A DNA stretch of 5,009 bases, taken from the NCBI GenBank assembly GCA_902464345.1, contig CABQJA010000168.1, positions 1 to 5,009 of the forward strand. The letters are read 5' to 3'. The stretch is from an uncultured Clostridium sp. (GTDB taxonomy: Bacteria > Bacillota > Clostridia > Lachnospirales > Lachnospiraceae). Both the position numbers and the translations under genes were made by a program. Below the pieces are notes generated by a model that saw nothing but the letters and a program-made list of their open reading frames with translations, searched no databases and had not been told where the DNA came from. How positions within the stretch are numbered: position 1 is the first letter of the stretch; each line of letters opens with the position of its first letter. Shown here one piece after another: positions 1-5,009 of this stretch.

Positions 1-8
1 AAAATTAC

Positions 9-37
9 TTGAAAATTGTAATGAGATTTTCTATAAT
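9..37 (+). promoter_or_regulatory. Sigma-A-type promoter of the cold-shock gene
   Basis: TTGAAA at 9-14 and a perfect TATAAT at 32-37 are separated by exactly 17 bp, close to the vegetative sigma consensus. Transcription would begin near position 44, giving a leader of roughly 120 nt before the csp start codon. Long structured leaders are typical of cold-shock genes. The promoter call is from sequence alone; the start site is inferred. Confidence 0.75.
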
Positions 38-51
38 AGCATCAGTTAGAC

Positions 52-86
52 GAGGGTGTACAACAGATGTGGTTGTATGCCCTTTT
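52..86 (+). promoter_or_regulatory. Leader hairpin followed by a U run, possible attenuator
   Basis: Bases 54-64 (GGGTGTACAAC) pair along their full length with 72-82 (GTTGTATGCCC) around a 7-nt loop. This gives 11 pairs, two of them G-U, and weak extension to 52-84. TTTT follows at 83-86. The arrangement resembles a short intrinsic terminator in the 5' leader, about 80 nt before the csp start, though the U run is short and is broken by CTC. It could be an attenuator or only a stable leader stem; the sequence does not decide. Confidence 0.5.
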
Positions 87-110
87 CTCATTAGTTTAAC
101 CGGAGGACGG

Positions 111-170
111 ATGACATGCGAGCGAAGTGTCAGGAAGGACTTCGGCAGTGAAGTGGAGGTAGTATCATGA
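111..170 (+). CDS. Possible 19-codon leader peptide, coupled to csp
   Basis: An ATG at 111 opens a 19-codon frame (MTCERSVRKDFGSEVEVVS) that ends with TGA at 168-170. GGAGG at 102-106 lies 4 nt before the ATG, slightly close but usable. The stop overlaps the csp ATG (167-169) as ATGA, the classic geometry for translational coupling. The frame also runs through the csp Shine-Dalgarno sequence and both arms of the leader stems, so ribosomes on it would unfold them. No peptide family is recognised. The open frame could be chance in a short leader, and the call rests on the combination of RBS and ATGA overlap. Confidence 0.35.
   Translation: MTCERSVRKDFGSEVEVVS
112..160 (+). promoter_or_regulatory. 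Mutually exclusive leader stems and RBS of csp
   Basis: Three short pairings compete here. Stem A pairs 112-117 with 127-132. Stem B pairs ACTTC 139-143 with GAAGT 150-154, ending right against the csp Shine-Dalgarno GGAGGT at 155-160. Stem C pairs CGAAGT 123-128 with ACTTCG 139-144 and excludes both A and B. Switching between A+B and C would change structure next to the RBS, as expected of a temperature-sensitive leader. The pairings are read directly; a regulatory role is inference, since each stem has only five or six pairs. Confidence 0.35.
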
Positions 171-370
171 AAACAGGAACAGTAAAATGGTTCAATGCAA
201 AGAAGGGCTATGGATTTATCAGTGATGAGGAAGGCAAGGATATCTTTGTACATTTCTCAGCACTTGAGATGCCGGGGTTCAAGGTTCTCGAAGAAGGCGA
301 AAAGGTAGAGTTTGAAGTCGTTGAAGGAGAAAAAGGACCACAGGCAGCAAAGGTCGTTAAGATCTCATAG
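167..370 (+). CDS. Cold-shock domain protein, CspA family
   Basis: A 67-residue protein consisting of one cold-shock domain, the usual length for the bacterial CspA/CspB family. Both nucleic-acid-binding motifs are intact: RNP1 as KGYGFI (13-18) and RNP2 as DIFVHF (25-30), with the aromatic residues W8, F9, Y15, F17, F27, H29 and F30 that stack on single-stranded RNA or DNA. Family members act in the cytoplasm as RNA chaperones that melt secondary structure, at low temperature or during normal growth. The start is fixed by GGAGGT at 155-160, 6 nt before ATG. The gene is monocistronic: its own promoter lies at 9-37 and a strong terminator follows 10 nt after the stop. The structured leader suggests post-transcriptional control. 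The family is certain; which paralogue, and whether it is cold-induced, cannot be told from sequence. Confidence 0.97.
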   Translation: MKTGTVKWFNAKKGYGFISDEEGKDIFVHFSALEMPGFKVLEEGEKVEFEVVEGEKGPQAAKVVKIS

Positions 371-380
371 AGCAGGAACA

Positions 381-422
381 AAGGGAAAGGGGTTGCCGGA
401 TGGCAACCCCTTTCCTTTATTT
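381..422. terminator. Strong terminator shared by csp and the por operon
   Basis: Bases 381-397 pair with 402-418 around a GGAT loop, giving an uninterrupted 17-bp stem with one G-T pair and a GC-rich core. On the + strand it is followed by TTTATTT (416-422), a good tail for ending csp. On the - strand the hairpin begins 19 nt after the porB stop and is followed by TTTGTTCCT, a weaker U run. The two genes converge with only 66 bp between their stops and no other hairpin is seen, so bidirectional use is likely. Confidence 0.88.
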
Positions 423-436
423 CTCGCTTCTTTATT

Positions 437-1378
437 TTATCCTCTGGAGCAGTTATACTGCAGGTCTTCCCAGCGGCGGTCAACCTCTTCCTGGAACTGT
501 TCGATCAGATGCTCATTTCCCGGCTTGAACAGATGCTTGAAACGTCCCTGTGCTCTCAGGAAATCTTCGATCGGAAGCTTCTTCTTTGGCTCATAGTTTA
601 AGATCCATTTGCCTTCAATCACTTCAAACAGTGGCCAGTAGCAGGTCTCAACAGCCAGCTTACAGATGGTCATAATATCACTGGCATCATAGCGCCAGCC
701 ACGAGGACATGGAGCCATAATATTTAAGAATGCAGGACCCGGAGTGTAGATTGCGGATTCTGCCTTGGTATGGATGTCCTTGAAATTACCAAGGAAGGTG
801 GTCTGACCTACATAGGCAACATTATGTGCTGCAATGATGGCAGCCAGATCCTTCCGACCCTGCAGCTTACCGTTGGACTGTGATCCGACAGGGGTGGTAG
901 TGGTGTCCGCAAATCTCGGAGTTGCGGATGAACGCTGGATACCGGTATTCATATAGGCACCGTTGTCGTAGCAGACATAGACCAGATCGTGACCACGCTC
1001 CATAGCACCGGACAGAGACTGGAAGCCGATGTCATAGGTACCACCGTCACCACCAAAGGTGATAAACTTATAGGTGTCATCAATTTTGCCTTTTTTCTTT
1101 AATACATTGTATGCGGTTTCTACACCGGAAAGAGTAGCGCCTGCATTTTCAAATGCATTGTGGATATAACTGTCTTCCCATGCTGTATATGGATACATGA
1201 AGGAAGATACCTCCAGACAGCCGGTCGCATTACCGATAACTGCCTTGTCACCCTCATGCAGTGCACGAAGGACTGCACGGACTGCAATCGTTCCGCCACA
1301 GCCTGCGCACATTCTATGTCCCGGAGCCAGACGCTCCGGCTTGTTCATTTCTTCTTTGAAATTATATTTAGTAGCCAT
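437..1378 (-). CDS. porB: Pyruvate:ferredoxin oxidoreductase, beta subunit (PorB)
   Basis: A 313-residue thiamine-diphosphate-binding subunit of the four-subunit 2-oxoacid:ferredoxin oxidoreductase, cytoplasmic and oxygen-sensitive. The cofactor motif is seen as GGDGGTYDIG (109-118) leading to YDNGAYMNTG (137-146). Four cysteines match those that hold the catalytic-site [4Fe-4S] cluster in this family: C24 and C27 in MCAGCGG, C54 in NATGCLEV and C224 in APCPRGW. It corresponds to the last domain of single-chain PFOR. The enzyme converts pyruvate, CoA and oxidised ferredoxin to acetyl-CoA, CO2 and reduced ferredoxin, and can run in reverse. Last gene of the operon: ATG at 1378-1376 lies 13 bp after the porA stop, with AAGGAGGG (1393-1386) overlapping that stop and 7 nt from the start. 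It is intact, with the terminator just beyond. Related 2-oxoacid substrates cannot be wholly excluded. Confidence 0.93.
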   Translation of the reverse strand: MATKYNFKEEMNKPERLAPGHRMCAGCGGTIAVRAVLRALHEGDKAVIGNATGCLEVSSFMYPYTAWEDSYIHNAFENAGATLSGVETAYNVLKKKGKIDDTYKFITFGGDGGTYDIGFQSLSGAMERGHDLVYVCYDNGAYMNTGIQRSSATPRFADTTTTPVGSQSNGKLQGRKDLAAIIAAHNVAYVGQTTFLGNFKDIHTKAESAIYTPGPAFLNIMAPCPRGWRYDASDIMTICKLAVETCYWPLFEVIEGKWILNYEPKKKLPIEDFLRAQGRFKHLFKPGNEHLIEQFQEEVDRRWEDLQYNCSRG

Positions 1379-1391
1379 TATACGTCCCTCC

Positions 1392-2573
1392 TTATTTTCT
1401 CAGACCAATGTAATCGAACTGGTCAGTAATCTGTCCGGTAGCAGCAATGGTCTCCAGACGGGAATAGATATCCTCAAAGTCCTCCACACGGATATCACGA
1501 CCACCCAGACCGTAGATATAGTTAACGGCCAGAACGGAGGAACGGGCATTGTATAATGCCTGGGAAACTTCGGCACCCAGAGGTCCGCCGTTGCCATTGA
1601 AGCTGTCGCAGCGATCCATGATTGCCAGAGATTTGCAGTGTGCAAGAGCAGCAGCGATCTCCTCTGCCGGGAATGGACGGAAGACACGGAGCTTTAACAG
1701 ACCGACCTTCTTACCCTGTGCCCGAAGGGCATCCACAGCATCCTTACAGGTACCGGCAGCAGAACCAATGATCAGAATCGCATACTCGGCATCCTCCAGA
1801 CGGTACTCTTCAAAGAATCCGTAATGACGACCGGAAATCGCTTCAAATTCTTTGGCAACATCTAAAATTACCTGCTTTGCATTGTGCATAGCTGTACGCT
1901 GGCCCATCTTTGTCTCCATATAGTAATTGGATACGGCGTACGGACCAACAGCCATAGGCTGCTCGGCATTTAACAGGTAATTCTCCGGCTCATATTCTCC
2001 GACGAAATTCTTAACAACATCATCCTCCAGCAGCTCGATATTCTCGACTGCGTGGCTGGTGATGAAACCATCCTGACAGATCATAATTGGCAGGAGTACA
2101 TCCTTATGCTCTGAAATGCGATATGCCTGTACCATGTTGTCGTATACTTCCTGATTGTTTTCAGCGTAGATCTGCAGCCATCCGGTATCTCTGGCACCCA
2201 TACTGTCGGAATGATCGCAGTTGATATTGATCGGACCGGACAGGGCACGGTTTACTAGTGCCAGTGCGAGCGGCAGGCGGTTAGAAGCTGCCACATAAAG
2301 CTCTTCCCACATCAGGGCCATACCACAGGAAGAAGTAGCGGTAAGGGCTCTGGCACCTGCTGCACAGGCACCGATGGTAGCACTCATGGAGCTGTGCTCA
2401 CTCTCAACGGGAATGAATTCGGTATCCATTTTGCCGTTGGCAATATAGTTTGCAACAAACTGCGGAATCTCCGTGGATGGAGTAATAGGAAATGCAGGCA
2501 TAACATCCGGGTTGATCTGCTTGATTGCATAGGAGATAGCCTCATTTCCGGATAAACGTTCACGAATAGACAT
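1392..2573 (-). CDS. porA: Pyruvate:ferredoxin oxidoreductase, alpha subunit (PorA)
   Basis: A 393-residue subunit, the normal length for PorA. The N-terminal pyrimidine-binding part carries FPITPSTEI (28-36), whose Thr lies in the substrate pocket of PFOR structures, and ESEHS (57-61), which includes the Glu that activates the thiamine ring. TSSCGMALMWEELYVAAS (80-97) and the stretch around NRALSGPINI and CDHSDSMGARDTGW (108-132) are highly typical of pyruvate-type alpha subunits; R109 is the likely carboxylate-binding residue. The C-terminal third (from about 260) is the transketolase-C-like domain, with AILIIGSAAGT and the Arg-rich LRVFRPFP. With beta it forms the catalytic site. ATG at 2573-2571 is 1 bp beyond the porD stop, with AAGGAGGG at 2589-2582, 8 nt away. 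No damage seen. Branched-chain oxoacid (Vor) enzymes share the layout, but the motifs favour pyruvate. Confidence 0.93.
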   Translation of the reverse strand: MSIRERLSGNEAISYAIKQINPDVMPAFPITPSTEIPQFVANYIANGKMDTEFIPVESEHSSMSATIGACAAGARALTATSSCGMALMWEELYVAASNRLPLALALVNRALSGPININCDHSDSMGARDTGWLQIYAENNQEVYDNMVQAYRISEHKDVLLPIMICQDGFITSHAVENIELLEDDVVKNFVGEYEPENYLLNAEQPMAVGPYAVSNYYMETKMGQRTAMHNAKQVILDVAKEFEAISGRHYGFFEEYRLEDAEYAILIIGSAAGTCKDAVDALRAQGKKVGLLKLRVFRPFPAEEIAAALAHCKSLAIMDRCDSFNGNGGPLGAEVSQALYNARSSVLAVNYIYGLGGRDIRVEDFEDIYSRLETIAATGQITDQFDYIGLRK

Positions 2574-2574
2574 C

Positions 2575-2880
2575 TTACTGACCCTCCTTCATAGTGATGG
2601 AATCGAATGGGCATACCTTGGCACAGATGCCGCAGCCCTTGCAATGATCATAGTCGAATTCCTGACGCTCACAGTTCTTTACAGGAATAGAACTATCCGG
2701 ACAGACCGGGATACAGAGCAGACACTGCTTGCATTTCTCAGGAATCCATACAGGGGTCTGAGTTCTCCATTCTCCGGTATGAAATTCGCGGGAAGTACCG
2801 GCACCGTATACCTGATTGCCGGGTGTAATATCCTGCCATTTGCTTTTTTCTGTAATCTTTGAAATATCAGTTGCTGACAT
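2575..2880 (-). CDS. porD: Pyruvate:ferredoxin oxidoreductase, delta subunit (PorD)
   Basis: A 101-residue 2[4Fe-4S] ferredoxin-like subunit that carries electrons from the beta-subunit cluster to external ferredoxin. Both cluster motifs are complete CX2CX2CX3CP: C50, C53, C56, C60 and C80, C83, C86, C90. A cluster-free N-terminal part of about 45 residues (with GNQVYGAGTSREFHTGEWR) precedes them, as usual for PorD; it packs against the other subunits and sets PorD apart from free bacterial ferredoxins of about 55 residues. It corresponds to the ferredoxin-like domain of single-chain PFOR. ATG at 2880-2878 lies 1 bp after the porC stop; AAGGAGGTG at 2896-2888, inside the porC tail, is 7 nt away. 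This spacing implies coupled translation and matched subunit amounts. Confidence 0.93.
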   Translation of the reverse strand: MSATDISKITEKSKWQDITPGNQVYGAGTSREFHTGEWRTQTPVWIPEKCKQCLLCIPVCPDSSIPVKNCERQEFDYDHCKGCGICAKVCPFDSITMKEGQ

Positions 2881-2881
2881 T

Positions 2882-3454
2882 TTACTGCACCTCCTTAAAG
2901 GTCATCCTGAGGGCTTCCATATTACCCGCAATCACCTCTGGTTTCTTGGCAAACTTATGCTGGAAGGATAATTCCATCTCACGCAGGAATGCCTCTGGCT
3001 CCATAACCTTTGTGATAGCTACGACAGCAGCCAGCATTGGGGAGTTTGGATAATATTTTCCAAGGGTAGCCATAGAAATCTTGTGTGCATCAACGGTATA
3101 AACACTACCTTTATATCCTTTTAAATGAGGAAGAATCTCGGATTTCGGACGAGAGGTATTTACAATGATGGCACCATCTTCCCGAAGTCCGGCTGTAACA
3201 TCTACAGACTCCAGAAGTGTCTCATCTACAACGGCAACATACTGTGGGGTATAGATATTGGAATGAACGCGGATCGGTGCATCGCTGATTCGATTATACG
3301 CCGTGATCGGCGCTCCCATACGTTCCGGTCCATATTCCGGAAACCCCTGAACATGCATTCCGGTCTTGAAGGCAACGTCCGCAAGTAAGAGTGCGGCTGT
3401 TTTTGCACCCTGACCGCCCCGGCCATGCCACCGGATTTCAATCGTGTGACTCAT
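2882..3454 (-). CDS. porC: Pyruvate:ferredoxin oxidoreductase, gamma subunit (PorC/PorG)
   Basis: A 190-residue subunit equal in size to other PorG/PorC proteins and matching the gamma domain in the middle of single-chain PFOR. Diagnostic motifs are RWHGRGGQGAKTAA (8-21), the glycine-rich loop of the family, and FPEYGPERMGAPI (38-50), followed by a conserved YNRISDAPI. The subunit packs on the alpha/beta core and contributes to the CoA side of the reaction. First gene of the operon: ATG at 3454-3452 has AAAGGAGT at 3469-3462, 7 nt upstream, behind a leader of about 80 nt from the promoter at 3541-3568. The gamma-delta-alpha-beta order is that of the four-subunit enzymes first studied in Thermotoga and Pyrococcus, whose pyruvate and isovalerate versions share it. 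The gene is also called porG in some genomes. Confidence 0.92.
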   Translation of the reverse strand: MSHTIEIRWHGRGGQGAKTAALLLADVAFKTGMHVQGFPEYGPERMGAPITAYNRISDAPIRVHSNIYTPQYVAVVDETLLESVDVTAGLREDGAIIVNTSRPKSEILPHLKGYKGSVYTVDAHKISMATLGKYYPNSPMLAAVVAITKVMEPEAFLREMELSFQHKFAKKPEVIAGNMEALRMTFKEVQ

Positions 3455-3481
3455 GGTAATGACTCCTTTGTAATATTCTTA

Positions 3482-3513
3482 TGACAGTGGTGTACTCTCT
3501 GGAAACACTGTCA
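3482..3513 (-). promoter_or_regulatory. Inverted repeat in the por leader
   Basis: TGACAGTG (3482-3489) and CACTGTCA (3506-3513) are perfect 8-bp inverted copies separated by 16 bp. They lie between the predicted por transcription start and the porC ribosome binding site, beginning about 12 bp upstream of the latter. As RNA this is a stem with a 16-nt loop; as DNA it is a candidate operator. No U run follows, so it is not a standard terminator. It does not match a Rex-type or other operator I know. Confidence 0.45.
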
Positions 3514-3580
3514 GATTATGTAAAAAACCATATCTAATTAATTATAACAGACTTTGCGGAGATGTAAAGAGATTATGTAA
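3513..3580. repeat. 11-bp direct repeat bracketing the por promoter
   Basis: AGATTATGTAA occurs at 3513-3523 and again at 3570-3580, 57 bp apart. One copy lies just upstream of the por -35 box and the other just downstream of its likely start site. GAGATGTAAA at 3559-3568 looks like a shortened third copy overlapping the -35. Such placement could suit a repressor. The DNA is AT-rich, so chance is possible. Confidence 0.4.
3541..3568 (-). promoter_or_regulatory. Promoter of the por operon, extended -10
   Basis: Read on the - strand, TTTACA (3568-3563) and a perfect TATAAT (3546-3541) are 16 bp apart, and TGT directly before the -10 makes an extended -10 element (TGnTATAAT). Transcription would start near 3534, leaving a leader of about 80 nt to the porC start. 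The match to the vegetative consensus suggests substantial expression, as expected of a central energy enzyme. Confidence 0.72.
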
Positions 3581-3612
3581 TTCAAGTTCTGTTCTAAATT
3601 TTTAAAAAGTTA

Positions 3613-3641
3613 TTTACAAATCATAGAGAATGGTCTATTAT
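3613..3641 (+). promoter_or_regulatory. Promoter of the two-component genes
   Basis: TTTACA at 3613-3618 and TATTAT at 3636-3641 are 17 bp apart, a good sigma-A match with one mismatch in each box. Transcription would start near 3648, about 30 nt before the regulator ATG. Its -35 is 44 bp from that of the divergent por promoter, so a protein bound between them could touch both. Confidence 0.62.
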
Positions 3642-3677
3642 AGAAACAAATAGAGGGTAAGTACATGGGGGAAAAGT

Positions 3678-4394
3678 ATGTTAAGAATTGCAATATGCGA
3701 TGATGAGTCGTATTTTCGGAAACAAATAAAAGAGTGGACAGAGGAGGTACTGAAGAAACAGAAGGTATCCCAATATCAGGTGGATACTTACAGTTCAGGC
3801 AGGGAATTACTGGAGACCGAAGGGGGAATCAGTTGCTATCATGCGATTCTGCTTGATATTGAAATGCATGAGGAGAATGGCATGCAGGTAGCAGCACGGA
3901 TTCGGAAGTCTGACAGAGAAATTCCACTGGTTTTTGTGACTTCACATGTAGAGTTTATGCAAGAGGGCTACCATGTGAGAGCACTCCGTTATGTATTGAA
4001 AAATAATCGGGATCAGTTACATGAGGCAGTGGAGACAATCATACAGTTGGTAGCTATGCAGGAAGTAACTCGATACTTTGAGTTCCGGGAAGGTTTTCGT
4101 GAGGTCAGGCTCAACCGGATTCTGTATATAGAGAGTGTTCGTCACACACTGTATTTCTATTTGACACAGGGAGAGGTCTGCACTATGACCGGAAAACTGG
4201 ACCGGATAGAAGAGGAATTAAATAATGAACAGTTCATTCGAATCCATAAAAGCTATCTGGTGAATTACTGTCATATGCAGGGATTATCTAATTATCAGGT
4301 GGTTTTGGATAATATGCAGATATTACCGGTGCCGAGAGACAAATATAGAAAGATACGCGAGATCTACTACCACCTGAAGGGAGGGAGAAGATGA
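3678..4394 (+). CDS. LytTR-family response regulator
   Basis: A 238-residue AgrA/LytR-like transcription regulator. The receiver domain (about 1-125) has the acidic pair D8/D9, phospho-acceptor D60 in ILLDIEM, the Thr/Ser switch in VFVTSH (85-90) and a conserved lysine at K108 (RYVLK). The LytTR DNA-binding domain fills about 135-235, with ILYIES, FIRIHKSYLVN and LPVPRDKYRKIRE, the usual landmarks of this ten-stranded fold, which contacts paired direct repeats. The start is set by GGGGGA (3667-3672), 5 nt before ATG; no longer in-frame start is evident. It overlaps the downstream GHKL kinase by ATGA, so the two are almost surely a cognate pair. In clostridia such pairs often control peptide signalling, bacteriocin, adhesion or transport genes; the target here is not in view. 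I see no clear LytTR repeats at its own promoter. Confidence 0.93.
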   Translation: MLRIAICDDESYFRKQIKEWTEEVLKKQKVSQYQVDTYSSGRELLETEGGISCYHAILLDIEMHEENGMQVAARIRKSDREIPLVFVTSHVEFMQEGYHVRALRYVLKNNRDQLHEAVETIIQLVAMQEVTRYFEFREGFREVRLNRILYIESVRHTLYFYLTQGEVCTMTGKLDRIEEELNNEQFIRIHKSYLVNYCHMQGLSNYQVVLDNMQILPVPRDKYRKIREIYYHLKGGRR

Positions 4395-5009
4395 TTTATG
4401 CTATTTGGAAGAATGCTGTAAGACGCAAGAAACGATTTAGTATCATGAAACGACAGCTAAAGTTTTATCAGACAATGGAATCGGATGTTCGAGAACAACA
4501 AAAAATGATACATGATTTTCAAAATCATCTGCTTTGCATACAGGGATTACTGGAGGATAGACAGATTACAGAGGCTGAGAAGTATATAAAACAGATCTAT
4601 GGTAAGTGCCGGTCGACACAGGGAACCTACTATACGAATCATCCAATTGTGAACAGCATTCTCAGACAAAAAAATCGTCAGGCAGAAGAGAAGGGGATTA
4701 CAATGATTCTGAATATAGGAGATTTGGCAGGGGTAATTGTAAAAGACATGGATCTGGTAACGGTACTTACAAATCTTCTGGATAATGCAATAGAGGCTTG
4801 TGAGCGGTTGAGTAAGAAGGAGAAGCGAATCTATTTCTGTTGTTTGATAGAAGGGCAGGAACTTCGGGTGTCAGTTGAAAATCCGGTTGAGCAGGAACCA
4901 AAACGGTTGGGAAAGACATTTCGGACTTCAAAGAAAAATCAACGCAGACATGGAATTGGTATGGAGAATATTCACAGAGTAGTGGAAAAATATCAAGGAG
5001 ATGATTTTG
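4391..5009 (+). CDS. GHKL sensor histidine kinase, no membrane domain, 3' partial
   Basis: The frame from ATG 4391 stays open for 206 codons to the window edge. A basic start (WKNAVRRKKRF, 6-16) leads to a short helical linker, then the AgrC-type H-box KMIHDFQNHL (38-47) with phospho-acceptor H41. The ATPase part follows: N-box NLLDNAIEA (128-136) and G-box HGIGMENI (187-194), with the end of the domain lying beyond the window. GGAGG at 4380-4384, 6 nt before ATG, lies inside the regulator gene, and ATGA joins the two reading frames. AgrC-like kinases normally have five to seven membrane helices, about 200 residues, before the H-box. Here only 40 residues precede it and none form a membrane segment, so the product looks cytoplasmic. 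It may be a natural soluble form or a remnant that lost its sensor. The regulator is the only partner in view. Confidence 0.88.
   Translation, partial: MIYAIWKNAVRRKKRFSIMKRQLKFYQTMESDVREQQKMIHDFQNHLLCIQGLLEDRQITEAEKYIKQIYGKCRSTQGTYYTNHPIVNSILRQKNRQAEEKGITMILNIGDLAGVIVKDMDLVTVLTNLLDNAIEACERLSKKEKRIYFCCLIEGQELRVSVENPVEQEPKRLGKTFRTSKKNQRRHGIGMENIHRVVEKYQGDDF

Noticed and set aside
208..483. Reverse-strand open frame across the csp gene and terminator
   Set aside because: It is antisense to a certain cold-shock gene, includes the terminator hairpin, resembles no known family and has no clear RBS.
1160..1556. Forward-strand open frames across the porB/porA junction
   Set aside because: They are shadows of two well-supported reverse-strand genes, have low-complexity composition and show no domain.
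3535..3544. Palindrome TAATTAATTA overlapping the por -10 region and start site
   Set aside because: It is pure A/T in an AT-rich promoter, so it has little information and needs no special role.
3581..3612. Several GTT cores (3586, 3591, 3609) as LytTR binding repeats
   Set aside because: Known LytTR sites are 9-bp direct repeats with starts about 21 bp apart. These are 5, 18 and 23 bp apart and the flanking bases fit poorly.
3470..3677. Rex-type redox operator controlling por
   Set aside because: No TTGTTAA-N4-TTAACAA-like palindrome is present in the intergenic region, although such control would make metabolic sense.
3665..3703. 12-codon frame (MGEKYVKNCNMR) overlapping the start of the response regulator, with GAGGG 7 nt upstream
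   Set aside because: The regulator ATG at 3678 has its own better-placed G-rich RBS, and the short frame has no stop-start coupling with it. Chance is the simpler reading.

Overview
The window looks like chromosomal DNA from a low-to-mid GC Gram-positive anaerobe, most likely a gut-type clostridium such as a Lachnospiraceae member. The grounds are strong AAGGAGG-type ribosome binding sites on nearly every gene, sigma-A-like promoters, a ferredoxin-dependent 2-oxoacid oxidoreductase and a LytTR/GHKL two-component pair. The taxonomic call is inferred from gene style, not from a marker gene.

Left end (1-425, + strand): a small cold-shock protein gene (167-370) with its own consensus promoter (9-37) and a leader of about 120 nt. 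The leader contains an 11-bp hairpin followed by a U run, a second set of mutually exclusive short stems near the ribosome binding site, and a 19-codon open frame with its own Shine-Dalgarno sequence whose stop overlaps the csp start (ATGA). A strong 17-bp hairpin (381-418) ends the gene and, because the next operon converges on it, probably serves both directions.

Centre (437-3454, - strand): a compact four-gene operon, transcribed right to left in the order gamma, delta, alpha, beta, encoding the four-subunit pyruvate (or related 2-oxoacid):ferredoxin oxidoreductase. Spacings are 1, 1 and 13 bp, and each gene has a strong RBS, three of which lie in or next to the end of the preceding gene. 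Together the subunits decarboxylate the 2-oxoacid on thiamine diphosphate (alpha/beta), pass electrons through a beta-subunit [4Fe-4S] cluster and the two clusters of delta to ferredoxin, and form acyl-CoA. Gene order, subunit sizes and motifs favour pyruvate as substrate.

Intergenic 3455-3677 (223 bp): divergent promoters for the por operon (extended -10, - strand) and for the two-component genes (+ strand), an 8-bp inverted repeat in the por leader and an 11-bp direct repeat bracketing the por promoter.

Right end (3678-5009, + strand): a LytTR-family response regulator followed, with an ATGA overlap, by a GHKL histidine kinase that runs off the window. As it starts here, the kinase has no membrane sensor region, which is unusual for its family.

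There is no mobile element, tRNA, rRNA or CRISPR array in the window. No wholly new system is evident. The parts most worth following up are the layered csp leader and the sensor-less kinase.
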